The notes under the pieces: generated by a model | Seen by the model: only the letters and a program-made list of their open reading frames with translations | What the model was told of the DNA's origin: nothing | The model's database searches: none | Shown here: positions 35,215 to 36,966 of the stretch, piece after piece | Numbering within the stretch: the stretch's first letter is position 1 | Layout: each line of letters opens with the position of its first letter | Made by a program: the position numbers and the translations under genes | Assembly: GCA_016871155.1 (NCBI GenBank) | Contig: VFZO01000029.1 | Span: 1-36,966, forward strand | DNA length: 36,966 nucleotides | Reading direction: 5' to 3' | Source: Acidobacteriota bacterium | GTDB taxonomy: Bacteria; Acidobacteriota; Terriglobia; Bryobacterales; Bryobacteraceae

Positions 35215-36370
35215 CCATATTGAATGCAGCGTGACCGGCGAGCGCTACCCCGCCGGCACCATCCAGAACCTTTCCAAGTCCGGCATGCCGCTTCTGGTTC
35301 GCTACGACCTGCGCGTGGCACGCGAGAACTGGAACCGGGAATGGCTGTCCAACGGGCCGAGGTCCATGTGGCGATACGCCCCGGTCCTGCCCGTTTCGAA
35401 GCCGCATGCGATGGTGTCGCTGGGCGAAGGCTGGACGCCGTTGCTGAAACTTAAGCGCTATGACGGACTGACCAACCTTTGGCTGAAGGACGAAGGCATC
35501 AATCCCACCGGCTCGTTCAAGGCGCGCGGGCTGTCCTGCGCGGTCTCGATGTGCGTCGAACTCGGCATTCGGAAGGTGGCGATCCCCAGCGCCGGCAACG
35601 CCGCGAGTGCCATGGCCGCCTATGCCGCCGCCGCCGGGATCGAGGCCCATATCTTCATGCCCAAGGACGTTCCGCAGTCGAACTACATTGAGTGCAAGTC
35701 TTTCGGCGCCAAGGTAACGCTGGTGGACGGATTGATTTCCGATTGCGCCAAAATCGTCGCCGATCGCAAGGACGCCGAGGGCTGGTTCGACGTCTCCACG
35801 CTCAAGGAGCCCTATCGCATCGAAGGCAAGAAGACCATGGGATACGAATTGGCCGAGCAGATGATGTGGAAGTTGCCGGAGGTGATCTTCTATCCCACCG
35901 GCGGAGGGGTGGGCATCATCGGCATGTGGAAGGCTTTCGATGAGATGGAGGAGCTGGGTTGGATCGGTCCCGAACGCCCGAAAATGATCGCGGTGCAGGT
36001 GGAGGGCTGCCAGCCGGTCGTGAGGGCCTACAACGAAGGCGCCGAGCGCAGCACCTTCTGGGAGGGCGCCCAAACGGTGGCCAGCGGCCTTCGAGTGCCC
36101 AAACCGCTGGGCGATTTTCTGATCCTGCAGGCGGTGCGGAAGTCCGGCGGTACGGCCATCGCGGTCTCTGACGACGACATGATGCGCGCCGGAGTCAAGC
36201 TCGCGACCCAGGAAGGCGTGTTCGTCGCGCCGGAGGGCGCTGCCTGCCTGGCGGCAATGGAGCAATTGATCGCCTCCGGGTTTCTGAAAGCTTCCGAGAA
36301 AATGGTGATCTACAACACCGGTTCCGGCCTGAAGTACCTGGAAGCGTACTCGGCCCTGTTCCCGCGTTAA
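35201..36370 (+). CDS. thrC: Threonine synthase
   Basis: Converts O-phosphohomoserine to threonine using pyridoxal phosphate, in the cytoplasm. The 389-residue protein is fold type II: the PLP lysine is Lys107 in PTGSFKARG, the asparagine loop is PSAGNAASAMAAY, and the phosphate-binding glycine loop is YPTGGGVGIIGMW. The N-terminus, MTTVTHIECSVTGERYPAG, favours the ATG at 35201; an in-frame ATG at 35192 is possible, and a TATGAT at 35184-35189 could be a -10. The enzyme stands alone here without hom or thrB. Its TAA overlaps the convergent gene's stop in TTAA at 36367-36370. Confidence 0.96.
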   Translation: MTTVTHIECSVTGERYPAGTIQNLSKSGMPLLVRYDLRVARENWNREWLSNGPRSMWRYAPVLPVSKPHAMVSLGEGWTPLLKLKRYDGLTNLWLKDEGINPTGSFKARGLSCAVSMCVELGIRKVAIPSAGNAASAMAAYAAAAGIEAHIFMPKDVPQSNYIECKSFGAKVTLVDGLISDCAKIVADRKDAEGWFDVSTLKEPYRIEGKKTMGYELAEQMMWKLPEVIFYPTGGGVGIIGMWKAFDEMEELGWIGPERPKMIAVQVEGCQPVVRAYNEGAERSTFWEGAQTVASGLRVPKPLGDFLILQAVRKSGGTAIAVSDDDMMRAGVKLATQEGVFVAPEGAACLAAMEQLIASGFLKASEKMVIYNTGSGLKYLEAYSALFPR

Positions 36371-36966
36371 CCGGCCAGCCAGAAGCCCTGGCTGTAGAAC
36401 GGAGGGTCGGTTGGCGCCGGATCGAGGTTCGGCGCGCTGAGTTTCACCCAAAAGTAGGAAGTCTCTTTGTGGTACTTTTCGAACGCGTCGGACTGGATCG
36501 TAAAGGGAATAATCGCTTGCTTCGTTGTAGCGGAGAACGCCACCTCAATCCCGTCGGCCTCCGCCCACGCTCCGTCGTTTTTGTTCAGATCGCGTAGAAC
36601 GGCGACCGCGCCCCCGGACCACGCGCCGAATGTGAGGAGCTTGTGAAGATCCATGCCGGGCTTGTTGTCGCGGTAGTAGTGGAACACCACATGGACGACA
36701 TCGCCGTCCTTGAATTCGCCGGTGTCGGTCGACAGTTCCAGCTCTCCCTTATTTCCGTTCTTGAACAGAAAGGCGGATGCTTCCCGGTTAGCGACGGTGA
36801 TTCGTTCGCCGTTCTTGCGGAAGTACGGTACAAATGTCCGGTCCGGAAACACCGGCGTCTTGCCGCTCTCATTCGACTTGTTGAAGTACAGGAGCTCGCC
36901 GTCCGGTTCCGGCGTCTTGAGTTTCTCGTCCAGCCAATCCCTCATCGTGTCTTTCACCGCGCTCTT
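36367..36966 (-). CDS. Unrecognised protein, partial at the window edge
   Basis: At least 196 residues read from a GTG at 36957, or an ATG at 36945; the frame is open to the edge of the window, so the true start may lie outside. I do not recognise the family. The sequence is polar and beta-rich (TFVPYFRKNGERITVANRE, FKDGDVVHVVFHYYRDNKPG and FWVKLSAPNLDP), with no membrane segment and no cysteine cluster. It looks like a soluble, possibly binding-type domain. The only context is its convergent overlap with thrC. Confidence 0.65.
   Translation of the reverse strand, partial: KSAVKDTMRDWLDEKLKTPEPDGELLYFNKSNESGKTPVFPDRTFVPYFRKNGERITVANREASAFLFKNGNKGELELSTDTGEFKDGDVVHVVFHYYRDNKPGMDLHKLLTFGAWSGGAVAVLRDLNKNDGAWAEADGIEVAFSATTKQAIIPFTIQSDAFEKYHKETSYFWVKLSAPNLDPAPTDPPFYSQGFWLAG

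Noticed and set aside
35183..36451. 422-codon open frame on the minus strand
   Set aside because: Antisense to threonine synthase, whose PLP motifs are unmistakable.
1..36966. tRNA genes, CRISPR arrays, insertion sequences, prophage
   Set aside because: No cloverleaf T-loop pattern, spaced repeats, transposase or phage structural cluster was seen. The Xer protein has housekeeping features and is not a phage integrase by length or context.

Overview
The window is GC-rich, gene-dense bacterial chromosome with almost no intergenic space. The gene content suggests an Acidobacteriota member, most likely a Solibacter/Bryobacter-like lineage. The reasons are a planctomycete-type cytochrome/DUF1549/DUF1553 gene paired with DUF1501, an exosortase with EpsI, secreted M16 peptidase pairs, a form II aerobic CO-dehydrogenase-like cluster, and a secreted tail-fibre-like protein. 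This placement is inferred from gene families; there is no rRNA or other phylogenetic marker to confirm it. I saw no tRNA, rRNA, CRISPR array, insertion sequence or prophage block.

Layout. 1-442: non-coding apart from a possible 38-codon ORF behind a good Shine-Dalgarno (SD). 443-1228 (-): SprT-like zinc protein, divergent from fabH (1275-2273, +). 8290-2335 (-): xer recombinase, CCA/poly(A) nucleotidyltransferase, PSCyt/DUF1549/DUF1553 protein and DUF1501 protein, closely spaced. 8345-9215 (+): a small conserved protein overlapping a minimal GT2-like fragment. 13566-9212 (-): a three-gene operon of an active M16 peptidase, a catalytically dead M16 homologue carrying a LolA-like C-terminal domain, and a free LolA-like protein. 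13653-19793 (+): a compact coxS-L-M-D-E-G operon behind a recognisable sigma70-type promoter. 26585-19790 (-): pyruvate kinase, exosortase, EpsI, YceH/DUF480, CocE-type hydrolase and an alpha/beta-hydrolase lipoprotein. 26618-30362 (+): uppP, ftsK and a secreted DinB-like protein. 35214-30366 (-): small membrane protein, lytic transglycosylase, S41-family protein, FmdB zinc ribbon, then (after a structured leader with an intrinsic terminator) a 718-residue secreted tail-fibre-like protein. 35201-36370 (+): threonine synthase, convergent with an edge gene.

How the genes work together. The cox operon encodes the three subunits of a molybdenum hydroxylase plus the MoxR ATPase, VWA and CoxG proteins used in its maturation; its AYRGAGR active-site loop marks form II, so CO is not the assured substrate. 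The M16/LolA operon looks like a periplasmic heterodimeric peptidase with attached carrier-like domains. uppP, ftsK, the lytic transglycosylase and the S41 protein belong to envelope growth and division.

The most interesting points are: an S41 'peptidase' that has lost both catalytic residues (Ser to Gly292, Lys to Asp317) while keeping the fold and spacing; a terminator hairpin just upstream of the SD of the tail-fibre-like gene, which implies attenuation or riboswitch-like control; and the dead-M16/LolA fusion. Several convergent gene pairs also end in a shared palindromic stop (CTAG or TTAA).
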